From assembly GCF_039233145.1 (NCBI RefSeq), contig NZ_CP136419.1:1090001-1154000 (forward strand): a DNA stretch of 64,000 nucleotides. The letters are read 5' to 3'. Made by a program: the position numbers and the translations under genes. Source of the DNA: Moorella humiferrea (GTDB lineage: Bacteria > Bacillota > DSM-521 > Neomoorellales > Neomoorellaceae). The notes under the pieces were generated by a model. It was not told where the DNA came from. It did not search any database and saw only the letters and a program-made list of their open reading frames with translations. Numbering within the stretch: position 1 is the stretch's first letter; every line of letters starts with the position of its first letter. This document shows positions 10,227 through 18,790 of the stretch, one piece after another.

Positions 10227-10650
10227 TTTAAGGCGCCAGTTCGTCGATACTAATGTCCTCGTTTATGCTCATGATACCTCGGCTGGTATAAAACATGAGA
10301 AGGCCAGGGATCTTATATTAAGTTTGTGGGACTCCCGTCAGGGCTGTATTAGTCTGCAGGTGCTGCAAGAATTTTACGTGACGATAGTTCAAAAGGTAGC
10401 AAAACCGGTTGCGCCGGAAACGGCCGCAAGGATAATTGCCGATTTAGGCCAGTGGACGCTACATGTGCCTGATGTCGAGGATGTTCTGGAAGCTATTGAA
10501 ATCCAGCAGCGGAATGAACTATCATTTTGGGATTCGCTTATTATTTGCAGCGCCAAAAAGTTGGGCTGCGATGTCATCTGGACAGAAGACCTTAATAACG
10601 GCCATCATTACGAAGGGATAGTGGTTTTAAACCCGTTCCATCTGGATTGA
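10216..10650 (+). CDS. PIN-domain toxin ribonuclease (VapC-like)
   Basis: The 144-aa product is a PIN-domain nuclease. The first catalytic Asp is D11 in FVDTNVLVYAHD. Later acidic residues lie in the central region and in the conserved C-terminal segment (SFWDSLIICSAKKLGCDVIWTED without the leading residues). The family cleaves tRNA or rRNA with Mg2+. ATG 10216 overlaps the upstream antitoxin, so the pair is a translationally coupled type II module. Confidence 0.8.
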   Translation: MNDNLRRQFVDTNVLVYAHDTSAGIKHEKARDLILSLWDSRQGCISLQVLQEFYVTIVQKVAKPVAPETAARIIADLGQWTLHVPDVEDVLEAIEIQQRNELSFWDSLIICSAKKLGCDVIWTEDLNNGHHYEGIVVLNPFHLD

Positions 10651-10651
10651 G

Positions 10652-10741
10652 CAATCTGCTGATTTGCAAGAAAAATTGCAGCCGCTTACAGCGGCCCAGA
10701 TTTACAGTTTCTTTGCCGATGTGCCCCAATCCCGGTCTTGA
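10652..10741 (+). pseudogene. Second tail remnant related to the window-start fragment
   Basis: Thirty codons directly after the PIN toxin stop read QSADLQEKLQPLTAAQIYSF and end at a TGA at 10739-10741. The first part matches HSADLQEKV in the fragment at 2-187, while the rest differs. There is no start codon. It appears to be another piece of the gene family into which toxin-antitoxin cassettes have been inserted in this island. Confidence 0.4.
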
Positions 10742-10850
10742 GGAGAGTGCAAAAGGGGGATTTGCCGGCCTTGCGCTATGGACGGCAACTGCGCATACCG
10801 GCGAGCGCTTTAGAAAAATTAGGACGCCCAAAGTGAAGGAAGGTAGGAGT

Positions 10851-11285
10851 TTGGAACGGTTTAAGTTCTATTCCTTGACTGATGAGGAGAAGCATAGCCT
10901 GCTTCAAAGAATTGCTGCCTGCTTAAAAGGAAGAGAGGAGATAGCCTTTGCCTATCTTCACGGTTCTTTTCTCTGTGAAGGTCCTTTTAGGGATATTGAT
11001 CTGGCCGTTTATATCAATGATGAGGGGATAGATTCAGATTACTTCCTTTATGAGATGCAGTTGGAAGATTCCCTCCGGCAGCTCATTCCTTTCCCAATCG
11101 ATGTCAGGGTTATTAATAGAGCTCCTTTATCCTTCAAATATACCGTTCTAAAAAACGGTTACCTGTTAATAGAGAATGTCCCAAATATCAGAGTTGATTT
11201 TGAGGAATACACGCTGGACAGGTATTTTGATTTTGCCCCGTTTCGGAAACGCTATTTAAAGGAGACGCTTGGCCTTGAAATTTGA
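10851..11285 (+). CDS. mntA: MntA-type nucleotidyltransferase antitoxin
   Basis: This 144-aa minimal nucleotidyltransferase has the GS...DxD signature: G38-S39 followed by R47-D48-I49-D50 (RDIDLAVY). MntA enzymes add AMP residues to a tyrosine of the partner HEPN toxin and so inactivate it. TTG 10851 is chosen because AAGGAAGG lies seven bases upstream and the family fold begins there; the frame is open further upstream. Its 3' end overlaps the toxin gene by 17 bases. Confidence 0.8.
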   Translation: MERFKFYSLTDEEKHSLLQRIAACLKGREEIAFAYLHGSFLCEGPFRDIDLAVYINDEGIDSDYFLYEMQLEDSLRQLIPFPIDVRVINRAPLSFKYTVLKNGYLLIENVPNIRVDFEEYTLDRYFDFAPFRKRYLKETLGLEI

Positions 11286-11712
11286 TGCTTTAAAAGCCGG
11301 CAAACTTCTTGCTGCGTTCAAGCAGGCTCAAAAGCGGCTGCAAGACCTGGCCCGCTTGCCAAAAGAGGAGTTTTTGGCTGATCCTGATAAAATAGGCAGC
11401 GCTAAATATCATTTCATCCTGGCCATTGAAGCAGCCATTGATTTAAGCAATCATATTATCGCCAGAAACAATTTGAGAATACCGGAGGATTACGCTGATA
11501 CCTTTCGTGTTTTGGGTGAGGTTGGCATTTTTCCTCCTGAATTTACTGCTACTCTCATTAAAATGGCTAGATTCAGGAACAGGCTGGTCCATATTTATTG
11601 GGACGTGGATAATGATACCCTCTATAATATTTTAGTGAACGGGCTCAAAGATCTCGATGCTTATTTAAAGGCAATGGGCAAATTTTTCACTGGTAACAAG
11701 GAAGAGCCCTAG
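11269..11712 (+). CDS. hepT: HepT-type HEPN toxin ribonuclease (DUF86)
   Basis: This is a 147-aa all-helical HEPN protein. The active motif RX4HXY is present as R103, H108 and Y110 (RNRLVHIYW), where Arg and His cleave RNA and the Tyr is the residue AMPylated by MntA. TTG 11269 follows AAAGGAGA and overlaps the antitoxin gene. All key residues are intact, so the module looks functional. Confidence 0.85.
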   Translation: MALKFDALKAGKLLAAFKQAQKRLQDLARLPKEEFLADPDKIGSAKYHFILAIEAAIDLSNHIIARNNLRIPEDYADTFRVLGEVGIFPPEFTATLIKMARFRNRLVHIYWDVDNDTLYNILVNGLKDLDAYLKAMGKFFTGNKEEP

Positions 11713-11719
11713 ATTCACG

Positions 11720-12379
11720 GTGCGGCCCATTTTTTACGCTACCGGCTGCAGGGAGAGGCCGGGCAGAGGGCCGGGACCGCCGGGTCCGCTGGATTATCGC
11801 ATAGTCCTTATCGGTTCTATGCTGCCGGACATTATCGACAAGCCCCTGGGCGGGGTAATTTTCAAGGAAACCCTGGGTAACGGCCGTATCTACGCCCATA
11901 CCCTGGTTTTTTTATTATTTGCCAGCGCCGCCGGCCTGCTGTGGTGGCGGCGTTACCGGCGGCCGGGGGGCATGGTCCTGGCCGAGGGGAGCCTCATGCA
12001 CTACCTGCTGGACGGGATGTGGCGCTATCCGGCTACTTTCCTCTGGCCCCTGTACGGCTGGGGCTTCCCCCGGGGCCATCCGGAAGAGTGGTTCTGGCAG
12101 TGGCTGGCGGGGCTCCTGCATGACCCTTCTGTGTATGTGCCGGAAGTAACGGGTGGTGTCATACTTGTGGTTATTTTCGGGCGGCTTGTCTGCCGGGTAG
12201 GATTATTACCAAAAATGGCGAATATAGCAAGTGGACTTTTGGATGTTAACAAAATTTGCCCCTATAAATGCTCGTTGCAGGCGGGCCCGGAGATAGGAGG
12301 GTTATATGTGCGCATCAAGGGTTTATGGTCGTATCTGGCGGTTGTAGGTATGGTTTATACCCTCACCGCCGGGGGATAA
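11720..12379 (+). CDS. YdjM/DUF457-like membrane metal-dependent hydrolase, N-terminus altered
   Basis: The 219-aa product contains the family core DYRIVLIGSMLPDIIDKPLG, conserved His/Asp residues further on (HTLVFLLFASA, SLMHYLLDGMW) and several hydrophobic helices, as in the YdjM-like membrane hydrolases. The usual N-terminal His motif (MxxxxH) is missing. Instead there is an Arg/Pro/Gly-rich leader of about 24 residues, and the last 40 residues also look atypical. The gene may have lost its original 5' end at the junction with the toxin-antitoxin island. The true substrate of this family is not established. Confidence 0.55.
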   Translation: MRPIFYATGCRERPGRGPGPPGPLDYRIVLIGSMLPDIIDKPLGGVIFKETLGNGRIYAHTLVFLLFASAAGLLWWRRYRRPGGMVLAEGSLMHYLLDGMWRYPATFLWPLYGWGFPRGHPEEWFWQWLAGLLHDPSVYVPEVTGGVILVVIFGRLVCRVGLLPKMANIASGLLDVNKICPYKCSLQAGPEIGGLYVRIKGLWSYLAVVGMVYTLTAGG

Positions 12380-12502
12380 GGGGGTGATCCCCACCGGCAT
12401 CCCTGCCAGGGTCGAGGCGGTGGTAATGCTAAAGAGGCTGATGTAATTAAGGCTAGCTTTCTCCGGGAGCAGTGATTATTTGCCGGTCATGAATTCGGGA
12501 AG

Positions 12503-12531
12503 AGGCCTGCCTTATTTACCGGGGCGGGCCT
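12503..12531 (+). terminator. Weak hairpin between the hydrolase and marR genes
   Basis: AGGCCTGCC (12503-12511) can pair with GGGCGGGCCT (12522-12531) with one mismatch or wobble. The following bases (AGTTATTATAACT) are AT-rich but not a clean U-tract, so terminator function is uncertain. The rest of 12380-12652 contains no gene that I can see. Confidence 0.35.
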
Positions 12532-12586
12532 AGTTATTATAACTTACCGCGGCCGGCGGCCGGAATTATCGGCGAAGGAAAAATAC

Positions 12587-12633
12587 TTGACAAAAAGAAA
12601 AACTTGGTTAAAATGAAATTCGATAACCGAAAT
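12587..12633 (+). promoter_or_regulatory. marR promoter with palindromic operator
   Basis: TTGACA (12587-12592), a 16-bp spacer and TAAAAT (12609-12614) form a good vegetative promoter. The near-palindrome ATTCGATAACCGAAAT (12618-12633) covers the likely transcription start. A symmetric site placed here fits autorepression by the MarR protein encoded 20 bases downstream. Confidence 0.6.
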
Positions 12634-12652
12634 TTACGGGAGGCGAAAGAAC

Positions 12653-13138
12653 TTGGGCGGCCCGCAAGAGCCGACGCGGGAATTGGAGTATCTGCTGCGG
12701 CAGATCAACCATGTAATAAACCACTCTACCCGCAGCTATCTTGCCGAGCGGGGATTAACCATGCCCCGCTTTTGGGTTTTGAGCAACATGGTCGCCGATC
12801 GCCCCCTGACAATGGGGGAACTGCAGCGACGGCTGCTGCAGGCGCCGGGAACGGTTACCGGCCTGGTGGACGGCCTGGTGGAAGAAGGCCTGGTCCGGCG
12901 CTGGCGGGATGAAAACGACCGTCGATTGGTGTTTCTTGCCCTTACGCCGGAAGGGGAAAGATTCCTGGAGGAAATTTTGCAGTTCCGGGCGGCCGTATTG
13001 GAAAAGGCCCTCGTCGCCCTGGACGTTGGTGCAATAGAGGGGCTTAATAAAGAGCTTTCCCTAATCTTAAAAAACCTAAAAAACCAATTTCCCTGCAAGA
13101 CGGGCTGCAAAGCCGATAGAGGAACAGGAGCAGTCTAG
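12653..13138 (+). CDS. MarR family transcriptional regulator
   Basis: This 161-aa winged-helix regulator has the recognition region MGELQRRLLQAPGTVTGLVD and a wing containing RRWRDENDRRLV, the MarR signature (DxRxxxV/L). TTG 12653 is preceded by GGGAGG at 12638-12643. MarR proteins repress efflux or catabolic operons and release DNA on binding small aromatic or lipophilic compounds. The two ABC genes immediately downstream are the likely targets, giving a ligand-induced export system. Confidence 0.85.
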   Translation: MGGPQEPTRELEYLLRQINHVINHSTRSYLAERGLTMPRFWVLSNMVADRPLTMGELQRRLLQAPGTVTGLVDGLVEEGLVRRWRDENDRRLVFLALTPEGERFLEEILQFRAAVLEKALVALDVGAIEGLNKELSLILKNLKNQFPCKTGCKADRGTGAV

Positions 13139-13184
13139 ATCGTTACGGTGCGGGTACGGGCGCGTTCTTCCGGAACTGAGAGGG

Positions 13185-13997
13185 GTGGCAAAGGTTATGG
13201 TTTATTCCATAGAAGTGCAGGACTTGATCAAGCGCTTCGGTGATTATGAAGCCGTAGCGGGGATAAATTTCAGTATAAATAAAGGCGAGGTGTTCGGTCT
13301 GCTGGGGCCAAACGGCGCTGGTAAAACGACCACCATCCGCATGCTGGCTACCTTGCTACCGCCGACTTCGGGGAGAATATTTGTGGAAGGGTTGGACGTT
13401 CGCCGCCACGGCGGCCTGGTCAGAAGGTTGCTCGGTTACGTCCCCCAGGCCCTCTCGGCCGACGGAACTCTGACCGGTTATGAAAACCTCCTGCTTTTTG
13501 CCAAGTTACTACGCCTGGGTAAGGGAGAACGCGAGAGGCGTATTGACGAGCTCCTGAACCTCCTCAATCTGCAGGACGCCGCCCATAAGCTGGTACGGGA
13601 ATACTCCGGCGGCATGGTGCGCCGCCTGGAGATTGGGCAGGCCATCCTGCACCGGCCCCATATTCTTATTTTAGATGAGCCGACGGTGGGCCTGGACCCG
13701 GTGGCCCGCCACACCGTTTGGAACACTTTAAAGCAACTGCGCGAGGAGACGGGGTTGACGATCTTAATTACCACCCATTATATGGAGGAAGCCGAAGCGA
13801 CCTGCCGGCGGGTGGCAATCATGAACCGCGGGCGGATTGTAGCCCAGGGCACGCCCGAAGAGTTGAAAAGGGCGACGGGCAAACCGGATGCCACCCTGGA
13901 AGACGTTTTTACGTTTTATACCGGCGATCAGGTGGAGACAGGGGGGAGTTTCCATGAGTTACGAAAAACCCGCCTACGTGTCCAGCGTTTCAACTGA
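13185..13997 (+). CDS. ABC exporter ATP-binding subunit (DrrA-like)
   Basis: The 270-aa ATPase has Walker A GPNGAGKTT, a Q-loop, the signature YSGGMVRRLEIGQA, Walker B ILILDEPTVGLDP and the H-loop TTHYMEEAE. It groups with the drug/polyketide (DrrA, CcmA-type) family that powers ABC-2 permeases. The start may be GTG 13185 or ATG 13197; GAGAGGGG lies just upstream. The 3' end overlaps the permease gene by 44 bases, so the pair forms one transporter under MarR control. Confidence 0.85.
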   Translation: MAKVMVYSIEVQDLIKRFGDYEAVAGINFSINKGEVFGLLGPNGAGKTTTIRMLATLLPPTSGRIFVEGLDVRRHGGLVRRLLGYVPQALSADGTLTGYENLLLFAKLLRLGKGERERRIDELLNLLNLQDAAHKLVREYSGGMVRRLEIGQAILHRPHILILDEPTVGLDPVARHTVWNTLKQLREETGLTILITTHYMEEAEATCRRVAIMNRGRIVAQGTPEELKRATGKPDATLEDVFTFYTGDQVETGGSFHELRKTRLRVQRFN

Positions 13998-14808
13998 TAA
14001 ATCTGTTAAGGAGGGCAATCGCACCCGGAGTGCCGGTTCCCCTATAGCGGCCTATCTTACCGGCGCCCTGGTGGTGGCCGAAATGGAAGCCCGCAAACTC
14101 CGCCACGATCCTACGGAGTTGTTTACCAGGGCCGTCCAGCCGGTTTTATGGCTGCTGATATTCGGCCAGGCCTTTTCCCGCATCCGGGCCATACCGACAG
14201 GAGGCATAAATTACCAAACCTTTATGGCACCGGGGATTCTGGCCCAGTCGATGATGTTTATCGCCATTTTTTACGGCCTGAGCATTATCTGGGACCGCGA
14301 CCAGGGTATCTTACAGAAACTCCTGGTCATGCCCGTACCGCGGGCCGCCTTTGTCACGGGCAAGGCTTTAGGTGCCGGCATCCGCGCCTTGAGCCAGGTG
14401 GTTATTATTCTCTTCCTCGCCTTTTTGCTGCGCCTGGATATCCGCTGGAGTATCACCGGGATAGTTTTCAGCGCCCTGGCGGTTATTGTGGGGGCTTCTT
14501 TCTTTGCCACCCTGTCCATGATATTCGCCGCCCTTGTCAAGACGCGGGAGCGGTTCATGGGGATCGGCCAGGTGATTACCATGCCCCTGTTTTTTGCCAG
14601 TAACGCCCTTTATCCTATTGACATTATGCCCGCCTGGCTACAGGTGGTGGCTAAAGTTAACCCTTTAAGTTATGTGGTGGAACTGCTGCGCGGTTACTTG
14701 CTGAACGGTGCCGTGGCGGGGAGCTGCCATGCCTGGATGGTTCTTTTGGGTGCCACTATAATGATCCAGGTAATCGCCACCTACCTGTATCCCCTGATCG
14801 TCACTTAA
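13954..14808 (+). CDS. ABC-2 type permease (DrrB-like)
   Basis: This 284-aa membrane protein has about six hydrophobic segments and the ABC-2 pattern (FMAPGILAQSMMFIAIFYGL and, near the end, PLSYVVELLRGYLLNG). A polar N-terminal stretch of some 35 residues precedes the first helix. ATG 13954 is preceded by GGGGGGAG and lies inside the ATPase gene. Export substrates cannot be read from the sequence. Confidence 0.85.
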   Translation: MSYEKPAYVSSVSTDKSVKEGNRTRSAGSPIAAYLTGALVVAEMEARKLRHDPTELFTRAVQPVLWLLIFGQAFSRIRAIPTGGINYQTFMAPGILAQSMMFIAIFYGLSIIWDRDQGILQKLLVMPVPRAAFVTGKALGAGIRALSQVVIILFLAFLLRLDIRWSITGIVFSALAVIVGASFFATLSMIFAALVKTRERFMGIGQVITMPLFFASNALYPIDIMPAWLQVVAKVNPLSYVVELLRGYLLNGAVAGSCHAWMVLLGATIMIQVIATYLYPLIVT

Positions 14809-14865
14809 AGGGGAGGCTGTACGGGTAGAAACGGCTGCCGAAAACCTGCCCCGGCCTTAAGGCTG

Positions 14866-15111
14866 GCGCCCATGATCGAAGCTACATACCGTGAGGTGGA
14901 CAGCACGGTGAAGGCCAAGGACGTAGTGCTGGAGCGGGTGCAGAGCATCAGCGCGGTAGCCGAAGAGACGTCGGCCTCGGCGGAAGAGATAGCGGCCTTG
15001 GCACAAGAGCTGTCGGCCTCCACCCAGGATATAGCGGCCAATGCCCAGCAGGTGCTGGAGGTAGCCAGGCAGCTGGAGGAACAGGTATATTATATTACGG
15101 TCCGGCCGTAG
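14866..15111 (+). pseudogene. 3' fragment of a methyl-accepting chemotaxis protein
   Basis: About 80 codons ([20 protein letters not shown] onward) match the C-terminal end of the intact MCP at 57918-59699 almost residue for residue, through the last helix (QVLEVARQLEEQV). The end is frame-disturbed (YYITVRP). Even the terminator hairpin is shared with that gene. This is a displaced copy of an MCP gene end, not a functional receptor. Confidence 0.8.
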
Positions 15112-15143
15112 GCGGTACACGCGCCTTACGGCCGGCCTTTTTT
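15100..15143 (+). terminator. Rho-independent terminator (copied with the MCP fragment)
   Basis: TCCGGCCGTA (from 15101) pairs with TTACGGCCGG (from 15126) around an 15-base loop and is followed by TTTTTT. The same hairpin follows the intact MCP gene at 59724. It may now end the ABC exporter transcript. Confidence 0.75.
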
Positions 15144-15144
15144 G

Positions 15145-15399
15145 TCGCCGGGGGAGGCACGAAATATGGTACGCCCAGCATTTAAGGGGAGTCCCCTTGA
15201 AAAGTGCGGTGTGCAAATGATTGCTAATGTATCAAGATTAAACATGGATGATTTTTGGGAAAACCAAAATACAAATTTGTAAAACCAAATTTTAAACAAA
15301 AAAATATGTTAAACCAGAAGGAATCTGCTTTTAAATAGCGAATTAAATTAGCAAAACAAAAAGATATTTTTTTGTTTGCGGAAAGGGGGGGATGAGGTC
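15145..15399 (+). promoter_or_regulatory. Leader of the rhamnose/BMC locus with A/T-rich operator repeats
   Basis: This 255-bp gene-free stretch is markedly AT-rich. It contains several AAACCA or AAACAAA units and one imperfect inverted repeat, GCAAAACAAAAA...TTTTTTTGTTTGC at 15351-15379, directly before the deoR ribosome binding site. Repeated A/T-rich half sites are typical DeoR-family operators. A perfect small hairpin (AAGGGGAGTCCCCTT) lies near 15180. I see no convincing -35/-10 pair. Confidence 0.5.
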
Positions 15400-16197
15400 T
15401 TGCGGGCTGAAGACCGGCGGCGAGAAATCATAAGGCATTTAGAAGACTATGGTATTGTCAAAGTTACTGAACTTAGCAATTTGTTTCAGGTGACGGAAGA
15501 AACCATTCGCCGCGATTTAGAACGCCTGGAGGCCGAGGGCTATTTGAAGCGGACCCACGGCGGCGCCGTAAAAATAGCCTCTACCCAGGAAGAGACCGCC
15601 TTCCACATCCGCAACATGCGCAACCGCTATGAAAAACAATTAATAGGCAGGAAGGCGGCCGAACTGGTTCAGCCCGGCGACGTTATTGCCGTTGACGCCA
15701 GCACTACCGCTCTACAATTTGTTAATTTTATTAAAGATAAAAAGGATCTGGTGGTAATCACCCACGCCCTGAAGGTGGTCATGGCCCTGGCAGGCAATGC
15801 GGATATTACGGTTATATGTACAGGCGGCACCTTGCATTCGCGCACCTTTTCCTTTGTAGGGCCTCTAGTGGAGAACGCCCTGGCAAGTTACAACATTAAG
15901 AAGGCTTTCATCTCTTGTAAGGGGGTTACCCTGGAGGAAGGCATCACTGAATCTACCGAGGTCCAGGCCAGGGTGAAAGCAGAAATGGTACGCGGAGCCA
16001 AAGAGATCATTCTACTGGCCGATCATGATAAATTCGGCACGGCGGCCCTGGCTACGGTGGCGCCGGTAAAGGCAGTACACAAGTTGATTACTGATATGGG
16101 CACGCCTGAGGAGGAATTGGAAAAATTTCGCCGAGCCGGGGTGGAAGTAGTGGTGGCTGAGGGGGCAAGCGTTGCACCGGGCGGGCGATTGGCATAA
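15400..16197 (+). CDS. DeoR/GlpR family transcriptional repressor of the sugar/BMC locus
   Basis: This 265-aa regulator has the DeoR N-terminal helix-turn-helix (VTELSNLFQVTEETIRRDLE) and a sugar-phosphate sensor domain (GDVIAVDASTTA, TGGTLHSRTFSFVGP, DHDKFG). TTG 15400 is chosen because the long GAAAGGGGGGG purine tract ends eight bases upstream and family members start at this point; an in-frame TTG at 15376 lies within the operator. It probably represses the downstream operon until a phosphorylated sugar intermediate binds, as DeoR-type RhaR does in rhizobial rhamnose loci. Confidence 0.85.
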   Translation: MRAEDRRREIIRHLEDYGIVKVTELSNLFQVTEETIRRDLERLEAEGYLKRTHGGAVKIASTQEETAFHIRNMRNRYEKQLIGRKAAELVQPGDVIAVDASTTALQFVNFIKDKKDLVVITHALKVVMALAGNADITVICTGGTLHSRTFSFVGPLVENALASYNIKKAFISCKGVTLEEGITESTEVQARVKAEMVRGAKEIILLADHDKFGTAALATVAPVKAVHKLITDMGTPEEELEKFRRAGVEVVVAEGASVAPGGRLA

Positions 16198-16231
16198 GCA
16201 TATTGGGCGATAGGGAAGGACGGAATTTTAC

Positions 16232-17746
16232 ATGAGCCGAAAGCCTTTTCTGCAAATGAAAAATATAAGTAAAACTTTTCCGGGTGTTCGTGCTTTGGAC
16301 GAGGTCCAACTAGAAATTCTACCAGGTGAAGTTCATGCTCTAGTGGGGGAGAACGGAGCCGGTAAATCAACATTAATAAAGATTTTGGCTGGTGTAGAAC
16401 AACCCGATCCAGGAGCGGAAATTTTAATTGACGGACATCCCGTGAATATCCGGCAACCCATTGACGCTAATCAGCAAGGTATTGCTGTTATTTATCAGGA
16501 TTTCAGCCTTTTTCCTAACCTTACGGTAGCAGAAAATATAAGTTTTGGAAAGGAAATTGGTCTGGGTAAGCGTTTGGTCAACTGGAATGAGATTAAAGAA
16601 ACGGCTACAAAGGCACTTGCAGAGCTTGGGATCGAGTTAGATCTTAATTTACAACTAGAAAGGTTGCCTGTAGCCAAACAACAACTTGTAGCTATTGCCC
16701 GCGCCCTTGCTTTTAATGCAAGATTTATTATCATGGATGAACCCACTTCTTCCCTGTCCCGTGGTGAGGTTGAGAACCTGTTTAAAATCATCGCCACCTT
16801 GAAAGAGAAGGGAATCGCTATTCTTTTCGTTAGCCATAGACTACAAGAATTATTTACTATTGCCGAACGATTTACTGTTTTACGCGACGGTAAATATATT
16901 GGTACCTATCTTAAGGAAGAATTGAATGAAGACAAGCTCATTTCCTTAATGGTAGGACGGAAGATAGAATTCGTCAAGCAATCACGAAGTTCCCCGGGAC
17001 CGGTTTTGCTGGAGGTTAAATCCATAACAAAAAAGGGGAACTTTAAAGATATTTCTTTTACCCTGCATAAAGGAGAGATCTTGGGACTTACCGGTTTGGT
17101 CGGTGCAGGCAGGACAGAAGTAGCCCAGGCTTTGTTTGGCCTTAATGTACCAGAAAGCGGAGAAATTTTTTTGGAGGGTGTTAAAGTAAATATACACTCT
17201 CCAGAAGAAGCCATGGGTTTAGGCATTGCCTATATTCCGGAAGGCAGACAGCGTGAAGGCTTGGTGTTGAGGCAATCGGTAGCCCAAAATGTTTCTCTTG
17301 CCGTGTTAAAAAAGCTGCGGAGCAAATTTGGCCTACTGAATGCTGGCAAAGAACGGCAGCTGGTAGAAGAATATATGGAGGCTCTTGACATAAGGCCGCG
17401 TCTGCCTAATATGCTGGCCATGCAGCTTTCCGGAGGCAATCAACAAAAAGTAGTGCTGGCTAAATGGCTGGCAACCCATCCTAAAGTATTAATTATAGAC
17501 GAACCCACAAATGGCATAGATGTCGGCGCTAAAGCCGAAATCCACAAACTCCTTAAGCGGTTGGCTGAACAAGGTATGGGAATTATTATGATTTCATCCG
17601 AGCTTCCCGAAATTTTGGCGGTTAGCGACCGTGTTTTAGTGATGCGTCGAGGACGTTTAGTAGGCGAGTTTGCGATTGAAGAAGCAACTCAGGAAAAAAT
17701 TATGAACAAGGCATTTATGGGAACGCCTGGTAAGGCAACGGCTTAA
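16232..17746 (+). CDS. Sugar ABC importer ATPase (RbsA/RhaT-like)
   Basis: The 504-aa protein holds two fused nucleotide-binding domains, as in CUT2 sugar importers. The first Walker A is GENGAGKST at 39-47. Its signature is degenerate (LPVAKQQ), while the second domain has [16 protein letters not shown]. Unequal halves are normal for RbsA. Order and company (two permeases and a RhaS-like binding protein) match the rhizobial RhaSTPQ rhamnose transporter. Confidence 0.88.
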   Translation: MSRKPFLQMKNISKTFPGVRALDEVQLEILPGEVHALVGENGAGKSTLIKILAGVEQPDPGAEILIDGHPVNIRQPIDANQQGIAVIYQDFSLFPNLTVAENISFGKEIGLGKRLVNWNEIKETATKALAELGIELDLNLQLERLPVAKQQLVAIARALAFNARFIIMDEPTSSLSRGEVENLFKIIATLKEKGIAILFVSHRLQELFTIAERFTVLRDGKYIGTYLKEELNEDKLISLMVGRKIEFVKQSRSSPGPVLLEVKSITKKGNFKDISFTLHKGEILGLTGLVGAGRTEVAQALFGLNVPESGEIFLEGVKVNIHSPEEAMGLGIAYIPEGRQREGLVLRQSVAQNVSLAVLKKLRSKFGLLNAGKERQLVEEYMEALDIRPRLPNMLAMQLSGGNQQKVVLAKWLATHPKVLIIDEPTNGIDVGAKAEIHKLLKRLAEQGMGIIMISSELPEILAVSDRVLVMRRGRLVGEFAIEEATQEKIMNKAFMGTPGKATA

Positions 17747-17774
17747 ACCAGCTGTTGTGCAGATAGGGGTTGAA

Positions 17775-18776
17775 ATGATGAAACAACTTACCAAATCAAA
17801 GGAACTATGGATATTTATAATGTTAATTGTTTTATCGGTTTTGATAAGTGTCCGCAGCAGTGTGTTTCTGCGACCTGATAATTTAATCGATTTACTCAAA
17901 AACAATGCTGTTTTGGGTATCATGGCTTTGGGGATGACTCTGGTTATTATTACAGGAGGCATAGACGTATCAGTAGGTGCGGTAGTGGCGCTCCTCACTG
18001 TTTTAGCCGGTAAATTTATGGTAACCTTTAGCGGCAACCTGTTGCTGGTTTTTTTGGTCGCTATTGCAAGCGGTATTCTCATTGGAATAATAAACGGTAC
18101 TTTAATTGCCTTGGCTAATATTCCTGCTATTGTTGTTACCCTTGGCTCCATGAGTATTATAAACGGTCTGATGCTTTATTACACTAATGGATCTTGGATT
18201 AACGATCTTCCTACCTGGTTTATAGATTTCGGGAAAATCACCTTTTTTAAGTTTACTGATGCTAGCGGAAATATGGTGGGGATCCCTATTCAGATAGTGA
18301 TTTTCCTAATAATGATCTTTTTGACCTGGGCTTTATTAAAATATACCCTCATTGGTAGAGCTGTATATGCCATAGGAGGTAATCCTGTTTCGGCCAAACG
18401 CGTTGGTATAAATATAGGACGTACTTTAATATTTGTGTACGCTTATATGGGTTTCCTTGCCGGCGTGGCGGCTGTCACCCATACGTCTATTATGCGTCAG
18501 GTTGATCCTAATGCCTTTTTAGGATTTGAACTTCAAGTGGTAGCGGCAGTAGTGGTAGGCGGAGCCAGCATTACGGGGGGCAGCGGTTCTGTTATCGGCA
18601 CGGTCCTAGGTGTCTTGTTTATGGCGGTCCTTAACAACGGGCTTATTCTAACCCATATCCCGACATTCTGGCAAAAGATAATTGTTGGCTTGATTATTAT
18701 ATTGGCCGTCAGCTTTGATGTTATCCAAAGGAAACGAATGGAGAAGAGCCTGCCTAGAGTAGATGTTGAATATTAA
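17775..18776 (+). CDS. Sugar ABC importer permease 1 (RbsC/RhaP-like)
   Basis: This is a roughly 333-aa polytopic CUT2 permease with the conserved segment GMTLVIITGGIDVSVGAVVA and the coupling region GGASITGGSGSVIGT. ATG 17775 or the adjacent ATG 17778 follows AGGGGT. A GTG at 17757 would lack a ribosome binding site. It pairs with the next gene to form a heterodimeric channel. Confidence 0.88.
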   Translation: MMKQLTKSKELWIFIMLIVLSVLISVRSSVFLRPDNLIDLLKNNAVLGIMALGMTLVIITGGIDVSVGAVVALLTVLAGKFMVTFSGNLLLVFLVAIASGILIGIINGTLIALANIPAIVVTLGSMSIINGLMLYYTNGSWINDLPTWFIDFGKITFFKFTDASGNMVGIPIQIVIFLIMIFLTWALLKYTLIGRAVYAIGGNPVSAKRVGINIGRTLIFVYAYMGFLAGVAAVTHTSIMRQVDPNAFLGFELQVVAAVVVGGASITGGSGSVIGTVLGVLFMAVLNNGLILTHIPTFWQKIIVGLIIILAVSFDVIQRKRMEKSLPRVDVEY

Positions 18777-18790
18777 AGAGGGTGGAAACT

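Noticed and set aside
11915-12252. Overlapping short frames on both strands within the YdjM-like gene
   Set aside because: High GC content leaves several frames open; only the 11720-12379 frame has membrane-protein and family motifs.
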